DNA of 64,000 nt, from the NCBI RefSeq assembly GCF_014649875.1, contig NZ_BMTW01000002.1:496001-560000 (forward strand). The letters are read 5' to 3'. The translations under genes were made by a program, and so were the position numbers. This document shows, in pieces, positions 44,375 to 54,000 of the stretch. How positions within the stretch are numbered: the stretch's first letter is position 1; each line of letters begins with the position of its first letter. This stretch comes from Streptomyces rubiginosohelvolus (GTDB lineage: Bacteria; Actinomycetota; Actinomycetes; Streptomycetales; Streptomycetaceae). The notes beneath the pieces were generated by a model that searched no databases, had not been told where the DNA came from, and saw nothing but the letters and a program-made list of their open reading frames with translations.

Positions 44375-44389
44375 CAGAATGGATGTTCG
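44375..44389 (-). promoter_or_regulatory. LexA (SOS) box of recA
   Basis: On the minus strand CGAACATCCATTCTG, one G-to-A change from the CGAAC-N4-GTTCG consensus. As I recall it is the same as the box reported for Streptomyces recA. It lies 139 bp upstream of the ATG. Confidence 0.85.
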
Positions 44390-44531
44390 ATTTCCGTGTC
44401 AAGCGCACCACGCGGGTGCGGCGACACGGTGGCACGATGAGCTCTCGGGCCCTCGGCGGTCTACCCCGTGACAGCCGCATCGGGCGGCTCGCCCCGCGGG
44501 CGCCGCACGGTCGCCACAGGAGGACGGCATC

Positions 44532-45152
44532 ATGACCGGACATTCAGGCAGGGTCACCTGCGACCTCTCGATCTCCGTGGACGGATACTCGGCCGGGCTC
44601 GATCAGAGCGAACAGCGTCCGTTCGGCGAGGACGGCGGCGACGGCTGGGGCGACCGGCTGCACTCGTGGATGTTCGCGACGCCGGAGCTGCGCCAGGCCG
44701 AGCTCGACCGGCTGGAGACGATCGGCGCCTTCATCATGGGCCGCAACATGTTCGGCCCCGTACGCGGCACGTGGGATCGCGACTGGAAGGGCTGGTGGGG
44801 CGACAATCCCCCGTACCACGCACCCGTCTTCGTGCTCACCCACCATCCGCGCGACCCGCAGCCGATGGACGGCGGCACCACGTTCCACTTCGTCACCGAC
44901 GGCATCGAGTCCGCGCTCCGCCGGGCCCGCGAGGCCGCCGGAGACCGCGACGTGTCGATCCACGGCGGCGCGCGGACCATCAACCAGTACCTGGCCGCGG
45001 GCCTGATCGACGAGCTGCGGCTGCACATCGTGCCGTTCACGCTCGGCGCCGGCACCCGCCTCTTCGACGGAGTACCGTCACTGGATCTCGAGCAGGTCGA
45101 GACGCGCACGGGGGACACGGTGACCCATGTGACCTACCGCGTCCTGTCCTGA
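44532..45152 (+). CDS. Dihydrofolate reductase/RibD C-terminal family protein
   Basis: A 206-residue protein of the RibD-C/DHFR superfamily. Landmarks are LSISVDGYSAGLDQ near residue 12, FIMGRNMFGPVRGTWD near residue 67 and VSIHGGARTINQYLAAGLIDEL near residue 142 (NADPH loop). Such stand-alone proteins are NADPH-dependent reductases of unknown substrate, not the folate DHFR. ATG 44532 has AGGAGGA upstream. It is divergent from recA. Confidence 0.87.
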   Translation: MTGHSGRVTCDLSISVDGYSAGLDQSEQRPFGEDGGDGWGDRLHSWMFATPELRQAELDRLETIGAFIMGRNMFGPVRGTWDRDWKGWWGDNPPYHAPVFVLTHHPRDPQPMDGGTTFHFVTDGIESALRRAREAAGDRDVSIHGGARTINQYLAAGLIDELRLHIVPFTLGAGTRLFDGVPSLDLEQVETRTGDTVTHVTYRVLS

Positions 45153-45204
45153 GCGGCCACCGACCACCTGCAGGCCTGGGTGTATCGCCCTATATTCGGT
45201 CGGT

Positions 45205-46158
45205 ATGGAAGCGACTACGGAGCCCGGAGCACCCCATGGCGGGCAGCACCCCGGCCCCGACCTGGCCGGTCGTGTGGCGCTCGTCGCCGGTGGCACCCGC
45301 GGAGCCGGGCGAGGCATCGCCGTCCAGCTCGGCGCCTCCGGGGCGACCGTGTACGTGACCGGCCGGACCAGCGGCTCCGAGCGCTCCGAGATGGACCGGC
45401 CCGAGACGATCGAGGAGACCGCGGCCCTGGTCGACGCGGCGGGCGGACGGGGCATCGCCGTCCAGGTCGACCATCTGGTCCCCGACCGGGTCAGGGCGCT
45501 CGTGGCCCGGATCGCGAGCGAGCAGGGAGCCCTGCACATCCTGGTGAACGACATCTGGGGCGCGGAGATCGAGTGGGACAAGCCGGTATGGGAGTCGTCG
45601 CTCGACACCGGACTGCACACCCTGCGGCTGGCCGTCGACACCCACGCCATCACCAGTCACTTCGCGCTGCCGCTGCTGATCGAGACACCGGGCGGGCTGG
45701 TCGTCGAGATGACCGACGGGACGGACGAGTACAACGCGTCCCACTACCGCGTCTCGTTCTTCTACGACCTGGCGAAGGCCGCGGTGAACCGGATGGCCTT
45801 CGCCCTCGGCCATGAACTCGCGCCGCACGGCGCGACGGCCGTGGCGCTGACCCCGGGCTGGCTCCGGTCCGAGGCCATGCTCCAGGCCCACGGGGTGACC
45901 GAGGCCACCTGGCGCGACGCCGTCGCGCAGACGCCCCACTTCGCGATCTCCGAGTCACCCGCGTACGTCGGCCGCGCCGTGGCCGCCCTCGCCGGCGATC
46001 CCGAGCTGGCCCGCTGGAACGGCAGGTCGCTCTCCAGCGGGCAGCTCGCCCAGGTGTACGGCTTCACCGACGTGGACGGGGACCGGCCCGACGCCTGGCG
46101 CTATCTGACCGAGGTCCAGGACCCGGGCCTCCCGGCCGACGTGACGGGCTACCGCTGA
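45205..46158 (+). CDS. SDR family oxidoreductase
   Basis: A 317-residue short-chain dehydrogenase. The cofactor motif is GGTRGAGRGIA near residue 31, and the active-site pair is YDLAK near residue 192, with a following PGWLRSEAM segment. NDIWGAE replaces the usual NNAG. The C-terminal 70 residues are longer than in a minimal SDR. TATATT eight bases before the ATG suggests a leaderless start. Substrate unknown. Confidence 0.88.
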   Translation: MEATTEPGAPHGGQHPGPDLAGRVALVAGGTRGAGRGIAVQLGASGATVYVTGRTSGSERSEMDRPETIEETAALVDAAGGRGIAVQVDHLVPDRVRALVARIASEQGALHILVNDIWGAEIEWDKPVWESSLDTGLHTLRLAVDTHAITSHFALPLLIETPGGLVVEMTDGTDEYNASHYRVSFFYDLAKAAVNRMAFALGHELAPHGATAVALTPGWLRSEAMLQAHGVTEATWRDAVAQTPHFAISESPAYVGRAVAALAGDPELARWNGRSLSSGQLAQVYGFTDVDGDRPDAWRYLTEVQDPGLPADVTGYR

Positions 46159-46187
46159 CGCCGGCTGTTCTCGCCGAACGGGCACCG

Positions 46188-47456
46188 CTACCGCTGACGC
46201 GGCCCGTCCGACGTGCCCTCCGCTCCCCCGCTGCCGCCGACCCGGGGTCCTTGCAGGAGCCGGCGCATGCGTGACGGCAACGGCCTACCGGGCGCGCGGG
46301 TGCTTCCCCCCTGCACGCGCGGGTCGTCCATGACGTCGTACCGCTTCACATAGGCGCCCAGGAACGCCTGGAGCGTGGCGATCGCGGGGATGGCGACCAG
46401 CGCGCCGACCGCGCCGAGCAGGGCCGTGCCGGCGATGACCGATCCGAAGGCGACCGCAGGGTGGATGTCGACGGTCTTCGCGGTCAGCTTGGGCTGGAGC
46501 ACATAGTTCTCGAACTGCTGGTAGATCACGACGAAGCCGAGCACCCACAGCGCGTACCAGGGGTCGACCGTGAAGGCGATCAGCATGGGCAGGGCGCCCG
46601 CGAGATACGTGCCGATGGTGGGGATGAACTGTGAGACGAGTCCGACCCAGACCGCGAGCGCCGGGGCGTAGGGCACTTCGAGGATGACCAGCAGGATGTA
46701 GTGCGCGACGCCGGAGATCAGCGCCATGAGACCGCGCGAGTAGATGTAGCCGCCGGTCTTGTCGACCGCGATCTCCCAGGCGCGCAGCACCTCGGTCTGC
46801 CGGGCCGGCGGCAGGACGGAGCACAGCGCGCGGCGGAGCCGGGGGCCGTCGGCCGCGAAGTAGAAGGAGAACAGGAAGATCGTCAGCAGCCGGAACAGCC
46901 CGCCCAGCACCGTGGTGGAGACGTCGAGCACTCCGGTGGCGCTGTTCTGGACGTACTTCTGCAGCCAGTCGGAGTGCAGCAGGCTGTCCTGGACCTCGAC
47001 CCGGGAGAGTTCGGTGCGGAAGGTCTGGTTGACCCAGTTGATCACCGAGTCGATGTACTTGGGCAGCTCGTCGACCATGTCGACGATCTGGCCCGCGAGC
47101 ATCGACCCGAGCAGCACCACGAATCCGACGCCGAAGATCGTCACAGCGAGGAAGACGAGGAACGTGGCGAGTCCGCGGCGCATCCCGCGAGCCGCCATCC
47201 GGCCGACCGCGGGCTCGATGGCGAGCGCGAGGAAGAACGCGATCAGAATGTTCGTCAGCAACCCGATGAGCTGGTCGAACGCCCAACTGCCGAGCTGGAA
47301 GCACGCGTAGAGCGCCAGGGCCAGCACCATCGCACGCGGCAGCCAGCCGGGCATACGGACCCCGCCGGATCCGGACGGCGACGCGGGTGGGGCGGCCGGC
47401 GGAGCGGGCGGGGAGGCGGACGGCTGGGCCGGGGCGCTCTCGTCTGTCGATGACAC
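46188..47456 (-). CDS. AI-2E family transporter (PF01594)
   Basis: A 422-residue polytopic membrane protein of the AI-2E/PerM family. About eight membrane segments are visible, including ILIAFFLALAIEPAVGRMAARG near the N-terminus and LISGVAHYILLVILEVPYAP and GSVIAGTALLGAVGALVAIPA near the C-terminus. The first 35 residues are P/A-rich. Family members act as cation/proton exchangers or small-molecule exporters; a quorum role is not implied. The last codons lie in a 14-bp repeat shared with the convergent SDR gene. Confidence 0.9.
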   Translation of the reverse strand: MSSTDESAPAQPSASPPAPPAAPPASPSGSGGVRMPGWLPRAMVLALALYACFQLGSWAFDQLIGLLTNILIAFFLALAIEPAVGRMAARGMRRGLATFLVFLAVTIFGVGFVVLLGSMLAGQIVDMVDELPKYIDSVINWVNQTFRTELSRVEVQDSLLHSDWLQKYVQNSATGVLDVSTTVLGGLFRLLTIFLFSFYFAADGPRLRRALCSVLPPARQTEVLRAWEIAVDKTGGYIYSRGLMALISGVAHYILLVILEVPYAPALAVWVGLVSQFIPTIGTYLAGALPMLIAFTVDPWYALWVLGFVVIYQQFENYVLQPKLTAKTVDIHPAVAFGSVIAGTALLGAVGALVAIPAIATLQAFLGAYVKRYDVMDDPRVQGGSTRAPGRPLPSRMRRLLQGPRVGGSGGAEGTSDGPRQR

Positions 47457-47611
47457 GGGACAAGTCTCGCCTACGCCACGGACAGCCGGTCCCCCGCCCC
47501 GAACCGCCCGCTCCGGCTCAGCTCCCGCCGAAAAGGGGTCTCACAGGCGCAGCGCTTGTCCGCCGGGACAGCCGGGGACGTTCGGGGACGTCCTGAACGT
47601 TCGTGGGACGT

Positions 47612-47806
47612 TCAGCGCTTGTCCGCCGGGACGTCCATGGCCGCACAGACCCCGCGCCAGACGTCCTTGGCGTCCCAGCCCGCGTCCAGGGCCTGGTGCA
47701 CCGTGCGACCGCCGAGTTCGGCCATCACATGGTCGCGGGCGAAGGAGTCCGCGTACGCCGCACCGAAGTGGTCGGCCATCCGCTCCCAGAAAATCGTCAA
47801 CCGCAT
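47612..47806 (-). CDS. DUF3046 domain-containing protein
   Basis: A 64-residue protein matching the small actinobacterial DUF3046 family (MRLTIFWERMADHFGAAYAD), usually found near recA/recX. ATG 47806 is the family start; the longer frame to 47845 has no homology. Function unknown. The last 19 bases are repeated 63 bp downstream. Confidence 0.88.
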   Translation of the reverse strand: MRLTIFWERMADHFGAAYADSFARDHVMAELGGRTVHQALDAGWDAKDVWRGVCAAMDVPADKR

Positions 47807-47885
47807 GCCACCAGTATCCCGCTCCTGAGAGTGCAGCAGGTCCACCTGGCATGTGCCCGGCCCCTTCGCCCTCTACGGTCGGTCC

Positions 47886-48800
47886 ATGGCTGGAACCGGA
47901 GCACACACCCTCGCCCGTGCCGAGCAGTTCATCTGGCTCACCGCCCGCATCCTCGAACAGAGGAGGTTCGCCCACGCCTTCCTGGGCGGAGACCCCGACC
48001 CCGTCGAGACGGCCCTGACCGCCTACCTCAACAAGGACGGCGGCTACGGTCACGCGCTGGAACCCGATCTCCGGGGCCCCGTCAGCCAGCCGCTGCACGC
48101 CGCCCACGCACTGAGCGTTCTCGACTCGATCGACCGCTGCGACGGACAGCGCGTTGAACGGATCTGCCGCTTTCTGACCGATGTATCAACCAAAGAAGGC
48201 GCGCTGCCCGCTCTGCTACCCACGCAGCGTGGCTATCCCGCGGCCCCGTTCATCCCGATCGTGGACGACCCGCCGGCGGAGCTGCTCGCGACCGGCCCGG
48301 TCGTCGGGCTGCTGCACGGCAATCAGGTGTGGAACGCCTGGCTGTTCCGGGCGACGGACTTCTGCTGGAGCGCCGTCGAGGCTCTGGAGCAGTCCCACCC
48401 CTACGAGGTCGAGGCCGCGGTCGCCTTTCTGGACGGCGCCCCGGACCGGGCCCGAGCCGAGGCGGCTGCGGACCGCCTCGGCCGGCTGGTGCGCGAGCAG
48501 CGGCTCGCGGTGCTCGACCCGTCCCGCCGGGCGGAGTACCCGGTGGCGGCGGGCTACGCACCCGGCGAGCACCACTTCCCGCACGACTACGCCCGTACGC
48601 CCGGGTCCCTGGCCCGCCGCTGGTTCACCGACGAGGAGCTGGAGCGCTCGCTCGACCATCTGGAGGCGGAGCAGCAGGAGGACGGCGGCTGGCCCGTGAC
48701 CTGGCGCCGGTGGGCGCCGGGAACCGCGTTGGAAGGGCGCCCGCTGGTGACGCTCAGGGCCTTGGAGACGCTGCGCGCGTACGGTCGCCCGCTCGGCTGA
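47886..48800 (+). CDS. Conserved protein with terpene-cyclase-like (alpha/alpha toroid) repeats
   Basis: A 304-residue protein with prenyltransferase/squalene-cyclase-like repeats: LTAYLNKDGGYGHALEPDLRG near residue 48 and EQQEDGGWPVTWRRW near residue 267 are QW-type motifs. ATG 47886 follows a TACGGT hexamer by six bases, so it is probably leaderless; an upstream ATG at 47853 lacks support. No DxDD motif is visible, so cyclase activity is doubtful. Function unknown. Confidence 0.78.
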   Translation: MAGTGAHTLARAEQFIWLTARILEQRRFAHAFLGGDPDPVETALTAYLNKDGGYGHALEPDLRGPVSQPLHAAHALSVLDSIDRCDGQRVERICRFLTDVSTKEGALPALLPTQRGYPAAPFIPIVDDPPAELLATGPVVGLLHGNQVWNAWLFRATDFCWSAVEALEQSHPYEVEAAVAFLDGAPDRARAEAAADRLGRLVREQRLAVLDPSRRAEYPVAAGYAPGEHHFPHDYARTPGSLARRWFTDEELERSLDHLEAEQQEDGGWPVTWRRWAPGTALEGRPLVTLRALETLRAYGRPLG

Positions 48801-48839
48801 CCACCGCGGCAGGCCGCACAGGAGGTACGGCCCCCTCGC

Positions 48840-49145
48840 TCAGGCCAGCGCCCGTACGCCCGCCGTGACCACGACGCCCGCGCCGACGACGACCAGGAAG
48901 GGAGCGCGCAGCACCAGGGCGAGTGCCGCCGCGCCGAGACCGGCGGCCCGTGCGTCGAGGACGAGCTGCTGGCCGTCGCCGAAGGTCTGCTGCGCGGTGA
49001 GTGCCGCCAGGAGTGCCACGGGCAGCAGGGCGGCCATCCGCTGGACGAGCGGCCGCTCCAGTACGCCCGCGGGCACCAGCAGGCCCAGGAGTTTGGCGAG
49101 GTAGCAGCCCGCCACGGTCAGTCCGATGGCAATCCAGACGTTCAT
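48840..49145 (-). CDS. AzlD family branched-chain amino acid transport protein
   Basis: A 101-residue membrane protein with four hydrophobic segments, the small subunit of AzlCD exporters. It overlaps the azlC-like gene by four bases. Together they export branched-chain amino acids or analogues. Confidence 0.88.
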   Translation of the reverse strand: MNVWIAIGLTVAGCYLAKLLGLLVPAGVLERPLVQRMAALLPVALLAALTAQQTFGDGQQLVLDARAAGLGAAALALVLRAPFLVVVGAGVVVTAGVRALA

Positions 49146-49966
49146 GAGTGCCGCTCACCCTTCTTCCGCTGTGTCACCGCGCCGTTCGAACCCTTCCCGT
49201 CGCCCGGTCCCCGCTTCGTCCGTCCCATGAGGAAGAGGACGACAGGCGCGGCGAGCGCCGACAGCAGGACGGGCACCCCCGCGGGCAGCACGGGCAGCAG
49301 GCTCAGGGCCAGCACGACGGCCAGTCCCGCCGTGACGCGTTCGGTGGTGCTCCTGAGCATCGGCGCGAGCAGCGCGAGGAACACCGCGGGACTCGCCGCG
49401 TCGAGGCCCCACGCGTCGGTGTCGCCCAGCGCCTCGGCGCCCAGGGCACCGACCAGGGTGGTGAGGTTCCACAGCACGTAGAGGGTGAGTCCGGTGACCG
49501 TGAAGCCGATGCGCGCGGCCCGCCGGGTGGGCTGGGGCAGGGTGACCGCGGTCGTCTCGTCGATGACCCAGTGGGCGGCGAACGGCCGTACCGCGCGGGG
49601 AAGGGCGAGCAGTTGGGAGAGGCGCAGACCGTAGAACGCGTTCCGGACGCCGAGGAAGAACGCCCCGGCCGCCGCGGTGTACGGGTTGCCGCCTGCGGCC
49701 AGTGCCCCGACCAGGGCGAACTGCGAGGCACCGGTGAAGACGAGGAGGCTCAGGACGCAGGTCTGGAGCAGGCTGAGGCCGGATCCGGCGGAGGTGACGC
49801 CGAAGGCGAAGCCGGAGAGGCCGACGGCGATACCGACGCCGAGCGCGTCCCGGACGACGGCCGCGTCCGGCTTGTCCGGTCGGTCCTCGGCCGCCGGTCC
49901 GGGCGGACCGGCGGATATGGCACCGGGCGTGCCGGTGCTCTCTGGGGGTGCTGTCTGTTCTGCCAC
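49142..49966 (-). CDS. AzlC family branched-chain amino acid exporter subunit
   Basis: A 274-residue membrane protein. The AzlC signature FGVTSAGSGLSLLQTCVLSLLVFTG and FFLGVRNAFYGLRL are visible. The first 35 residues are a P/G-rich cytoplasmic tail and the last 20 are basic. GTG 49966 begins the protein. It follows an AraC gene on the same strand by 95 bp. Confidence 0.9.
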   Translation of the reverse strand: MAEQTAPPESTGTPGAISAGPPGPAAEDRPDKPDAAVVRDALGVGIAVGLSGFAFGVTSAGSGLSLLQTCVLSLLVFTGASQFALVGALAAGGNPYTAAAGAFFLGVRNAFYGLRLSQLLALPRAVRPFAAHWVIDETTAVTLPQPTRRAARIGFTVTGLTLYVLWNLTTLVGALGAEALGDTDAWGLDAASPAVFLALLAPMLRSTTERVTAGLAVVLALSLLPVLPAGVPVLLSALAAPVVLFLMGRTKRGPGDGKGSNGAVTQRKKGERHS

Positions 49967-50061
49967 GTCCGGAACGCTACGGGGGTCTTCCCGACCCGGT
50001 CTTGTACGTTCTTGCACGCCCGGACGGTGCTTTCGGTGACTCCGGTGCGTTCGCGCGCGCT

Positions 50062-50910
50062 TCACCGGCTGGGCCGCAGCACTCCGCGCTCGCGCTGGTA
50101 CGCGCCCGGCGGCACGCCCACGATCCGGGTGAAGTGCCGGTTGAGGTGCGGCTGATCCGTGAAGCCGACGGCGGCCGCGGCCTCGGCCGGGGCGACCCCG
50201 GCGTCGAGCATGCGGCGGGCCCTGCGCACCCGGGCGTCCGTGAGCCAGGTGTGGGGCGGCATCCCGTACTCCTTCTTGAAGGCCCTCAGCAGCGCGAACG
50301 GACCGGTGCCCAGCTCGGCGGCGAGCGTCTCCAGCGTGGGCGGGTCGGCCATGCGCTCCTCCAGCGCGGCACGGGCGCGTACGGCGTTCCGCGCGCCCCC
50401 GGCGTGCGCGGTCAGGCCGGGCAAGGGGCTGCCGTGCCGACTGAGGAGCCGGGTGACCAGGATCCGCAGCAGGCTGTCGGCCGCCAGCGCGTTGCCCTCC
50501 TCCGCCGCCCGGTGCACCTCGGTGATCAGCCGGGAGGCGTGGGGGTCGGTCACCCGGGTCTCGGCGAAGCCGACCGTACCGCGCAGGGACGTCACCTCGG
50601 CCGCGATGTCGTTGATCACCTGGGCCGACGGGTAGAGCGTGGAGTACGCCCAGCCCTCGGGCGCCCCGGAGCGTGCGGTGTGCGGCACCTCCGGGTTGAT
50701 CATGACGACGGTTCCGGGGACCGCGTGGACCGTGCCGCCAGGCAGCCCCACGTCCTCCACCCCGCCGGTGACCGCCCCGAAGACATAGCCCTCGTGGCTG
50801 TGCCGGGGAAAGGTGTGGCGGAGGTACCGGGCGCGCAGCAGATCGAGGTCGGGCAGCGCGGCGTACTGCCAGTGCCGTGCCCACTCCGCCACGCCGTCCG
50901 CTCCCGCCAT
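50062..50910 (-). CDS. AraC family transcriptional regulator
   Basis: A 282-residue regulator with an N-terminal cupin-like sensor (HTFPRHSHEGYVFGAVTGG). Two C-terminal HTH motifs follow (LETLAAELGTGPFALLRAFKK and AEAAAAVGFTDQPHLNRHF). It is placed upstream of azlC/azlD on the same strand, so it probably controls them in response to an amino acid or analogue. Confidence 0.9.
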   Translation of the reverse strand: MAGADGVAEWARHWQYAALPDLDLLRARYLRHTFPRHSHEGYVFGAVTGGVEDVGLPGGTVHAVPGTVVMINPEVPHTARSGAPEGWAYSTLYPSAQVINDIAAEVTSLRGTVGFAETRVTDPHASRLITEVHRAAEEGNALAADSLLRILVTRLLSRHGSPLPGLTAHAGGARNAVRARAALEERMADPPTLETLAAELGTGPFALLRAFKKEYGMPPHTWLTDARVRRARRMLDAGVAPAEAAAAVGFTDQPHLNRHFTRIVGVPPGAYQRERGVLRPSR

Positions 50911-50982
50911 ACGGCCATTCTCGCAGGTCCGGGTCGTGCGCGACCGGCCGAGCGGGCCACCGCGTGCGGTGTCACCGGCCCG

Positions 50983-51005
50983 TTGTCAGTGGCGGGGTGC
51001 ACGAT
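50983..51005 (+). promoter_or_regulatory. RecA-NDp/PafBC-type promoter of lhr
   Basis: TTGTCAGTG at 50983-50991, eight bases and CACGAT at 51000-51005. The -10 differs from TANNNT only at the first position. It overlaps ATG 51004, so that ATG cannot be the start; ATG 51013, eight bases past the hexamer, is a leaderless start. Confidence 0.72.
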
Positions 51006-51012
51006 GGGGGAC

Positions 51013-54000
51013 ATGACCGGATCAGCGCTCGACGCGTTCTCGCCGGCGACCCGCAGTTGGTTCGCCGGGGCCTTCAGCGCGCCCACCGCCGCGCAGGAGG
51101 GCGCCTGGCGGGCCATCGGCGAGGGCAGCGACGTCCTGGTCGTCGCGCCGACCGGTTCCGGCAAGACGCTGGCCGCGTTCCTCGCCTCGCTGGACCGGCT
51201 GGCCGCCGAGCCGCCGCCCGCCGACGCCAAGAAGCGCTGCCGTGTGCTGTACGTGTCTCCGCTCAAGGCCCTCGCGGTCGACGTCGAGCGCAACCTCCGC
51301 TCGCCGCTGACCGGCATCCGCCAGGAGTCGGTGCGCCTGGGCCTGCCGGAGCCCGAGGTGCGCGTCGGTATCCGCTCCGGGGACACCCCGCCGGCCGAGC
51401 GGCGCTCCCTGGTGACCCGGCCGCCGGACATCCTGATCACCACGCCCGAATCGCTGTTCCTGATGCTGACGTCCTCCGCCCGGGACGCGCTGGCGGGCGT
51501 CGAGACGGTGATCCTCGACGAGGTGCACGCGGTCGCCGGGACGAAGCGGGGCGCCCATCTCGCCCTCTCCCTGGAGCGGCTCGACGAGCTGCTGGCCCGT
51601 CCCGCCCGGCGCATCGGCCTGTCCGCGACGGTCCGGCCGGTCGACGAGGTGGCCCGCTTCCTCTCGCCGCAGCGCAAGGTGGAGATCGTCCAGCCCCGGT
51701 CCACCAAGGAGTTCGACCTCTCGGTCGTCGTCCCGGTCGAGGATCTGGGCGAGCTGGGCGGCTCCCCCGCCACCGACGGGGACTCCGGCCAGGCGGACAA
51801 GCCCTCGATCTGGCCGCATGTCGAGGAGCGCATCGCCGATCTCGTCCAGTCGCACCGCTCCACCATCGTCTTCGCCAACTCCCGGCGGCTCGCAGAGCGC
51901 CTGTGCAACCGGCTGAACGAGATCGCCTACGAGCGGGTGACCGGCACCGCCTTCGACCCCGACGACCCGGCCCCCGAGCTGCCGGAGGCGCACGCCCCCG
52001 CCGAGATCATGGCCCAGTCCGGGGCGGGCAAGGGGGCCCCCGCCCTGCTGGCCCGCGCCCACCACGGATCGGTCTCCAAGGAGCAGCGCGCCCAGGTCGA
52101 GGAGGACCTCAAGGCAGGCCGGCTGCCCGCCGTGGTGGCCACCTCCAGCCTGGAGCTGGGCATCGACATGGGCGCGGTCGACCTGGTGGTCCAGGTGGAG
52201 TCCCCGCCCTCCGTCGCCTCCGGGCTGCAGCGGGTGGGCCGGGCCGGGCACCAGGTGGGCGCGGTCTCGACCGGAGTGGTCTTCCCGAAGTACCGGGGCG
52301 ATCTGGTGCAGGCCGCCGTGGTCACCGAGCGGATGCGCGAAGGGGCCATCGAGGCACTGCGCATCCCGGCCAATCCGCTGGACGTCCTGGCGCAGCAGCT
52401 GGTCGCCATGGTGGCCCTGGACAGCTGGCAGGCCGACGACCTGCTGGCCCTGGTGCGGCGGGCCGCCCCGTTCGCCTCACTGCCCGAATCGGCGTTCACC
52501 GCCGTCCTCGACATGCTCGCCGGGCGCTATCCCTCCGACGCCTTCGCGGAGCTGCGCCCCCGGGTGGTGTGGGACCGCGTGGGGGGAACGGTCACGGGCC
52601 GCCCCGGCGCGCAGCGGCTCGCCGTCACCTCGGGCGGCACGATCCCGGACCGCGGTCTCTTCGGGGTCTTCCTGGCCGGGGCCGACCCGAAGAAGGGCGG
52701 CGGCCGGGTCGGCGAGCTGGACGAGGAGATGGTCTACGAGTCCCGCGTCGGCGACGTCTTCACCCTGGGCACGACGTCCTGGCGGATCGAGGACATCACC
52801 CGGGACCGGGTACTCGTCTCACCCGCCCCGGGCGTTCCGGGGAGGCTGCCGTTCTGGAAGGGCGACCAGCTGGGCCGCCCGCTGGAGCTCGGCCGCGCCC
52901 TGGGGGCGTTCCTCCGTGAGATCGGCGGCCTGTCCGAGGAGGACGCCCGGCTGCGGCTCCTCGCCGCCGGACTCGACGCCTGGGCGGCGGACAACATCCT
53001 GGCCTATCTGGACGAGCAGCGCCGGGCCTGCGGCCATGTGCCGGACGACCGGACCATCCTGGTCGAGCGGTTCCGGGACGAGCTGGGCGACTGGCGGGTC
53101 GTCGTGCACTCCCCCTTCGGCGCCCAGGTGCACGCCCCCTGGGCACTCGCCCTCTCCGCCCGCCTCGGTGAGCGCTACGGCATGGACGCGCAGGTCATGC
53201 ACGCCGACGACGGGATCGTGCTGCGACTGCCCGACGCGGACATGATGGGCCTGGATCTGCTCGACTTCGACCCTCCGGGGACCTCCGACGCCGGGAAGGA
53301 CGCCCCCCCGCCCGGAGCCCCGGCGTACGACAGCGACCAGCCCCCGGTGGCGGCGGCCGACGTCGTCTTCGACCAGGGCGAGGTCCAGCAGATCGTCACC
53401 GACCAGGTGGGCGGATCGGCCCTGTTCGCCGCCCGGTTCCGGGAGTGCGCCGCGCGCGCCCTGCTGCTGCCCCGGCGCTCCCCCGGCAAGCGCACCCCGC
53501 TCTGGCAGCAGCGCCAGCGAGCCTCCCAGCTGCTCCAGGTCGCCTCGGAGTTCGGCTCCTTCCCGATCGTCCTGGAGGCCGTCCGCGAATGCCTCCAGGA
53601 CGTGTTCGACGTCCCCGGGCTCACGGAACTGATGGGTGATCTGGAGGCGCGCCGGGTCCGGCTGGTCGAGGTGACCACCCAGGAGCCCTCGCCCTTCGCC
53701 CGCTCGCTCCTCTTCGGCTACGTGGCCCAGTTCCTGTACGAGGGCGACTCACCGCTCGCCGAGCGGCGCGCCGCCGCCCTCTCCCTGGATTCCCATCTCC
53801 TGGCCGAGCTGCTGGGCCAGGCGGAGCTGCGCGAGCTGCTCGACCCCGAGGTCCTCACCGAGCTGGAGCGGGAGCTCCAGTGGCTCACCGAGGACCGGCG
53901 CGTCAAGGACGTCGAAGGGGTCGCCGACCTCCTGCGCGTGCTCGGTCCGCTGACCGACGCCGAGCTGGCCGAGCGGGGCGCCGAGCCGTCCTGGGCGCCG

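Noticed and set aside
51004..51012. ATG 51004 as the start of lhr
   Set aside because: It overlaps the -10 hexamer of the promoter, so it cannot be in the transcript.
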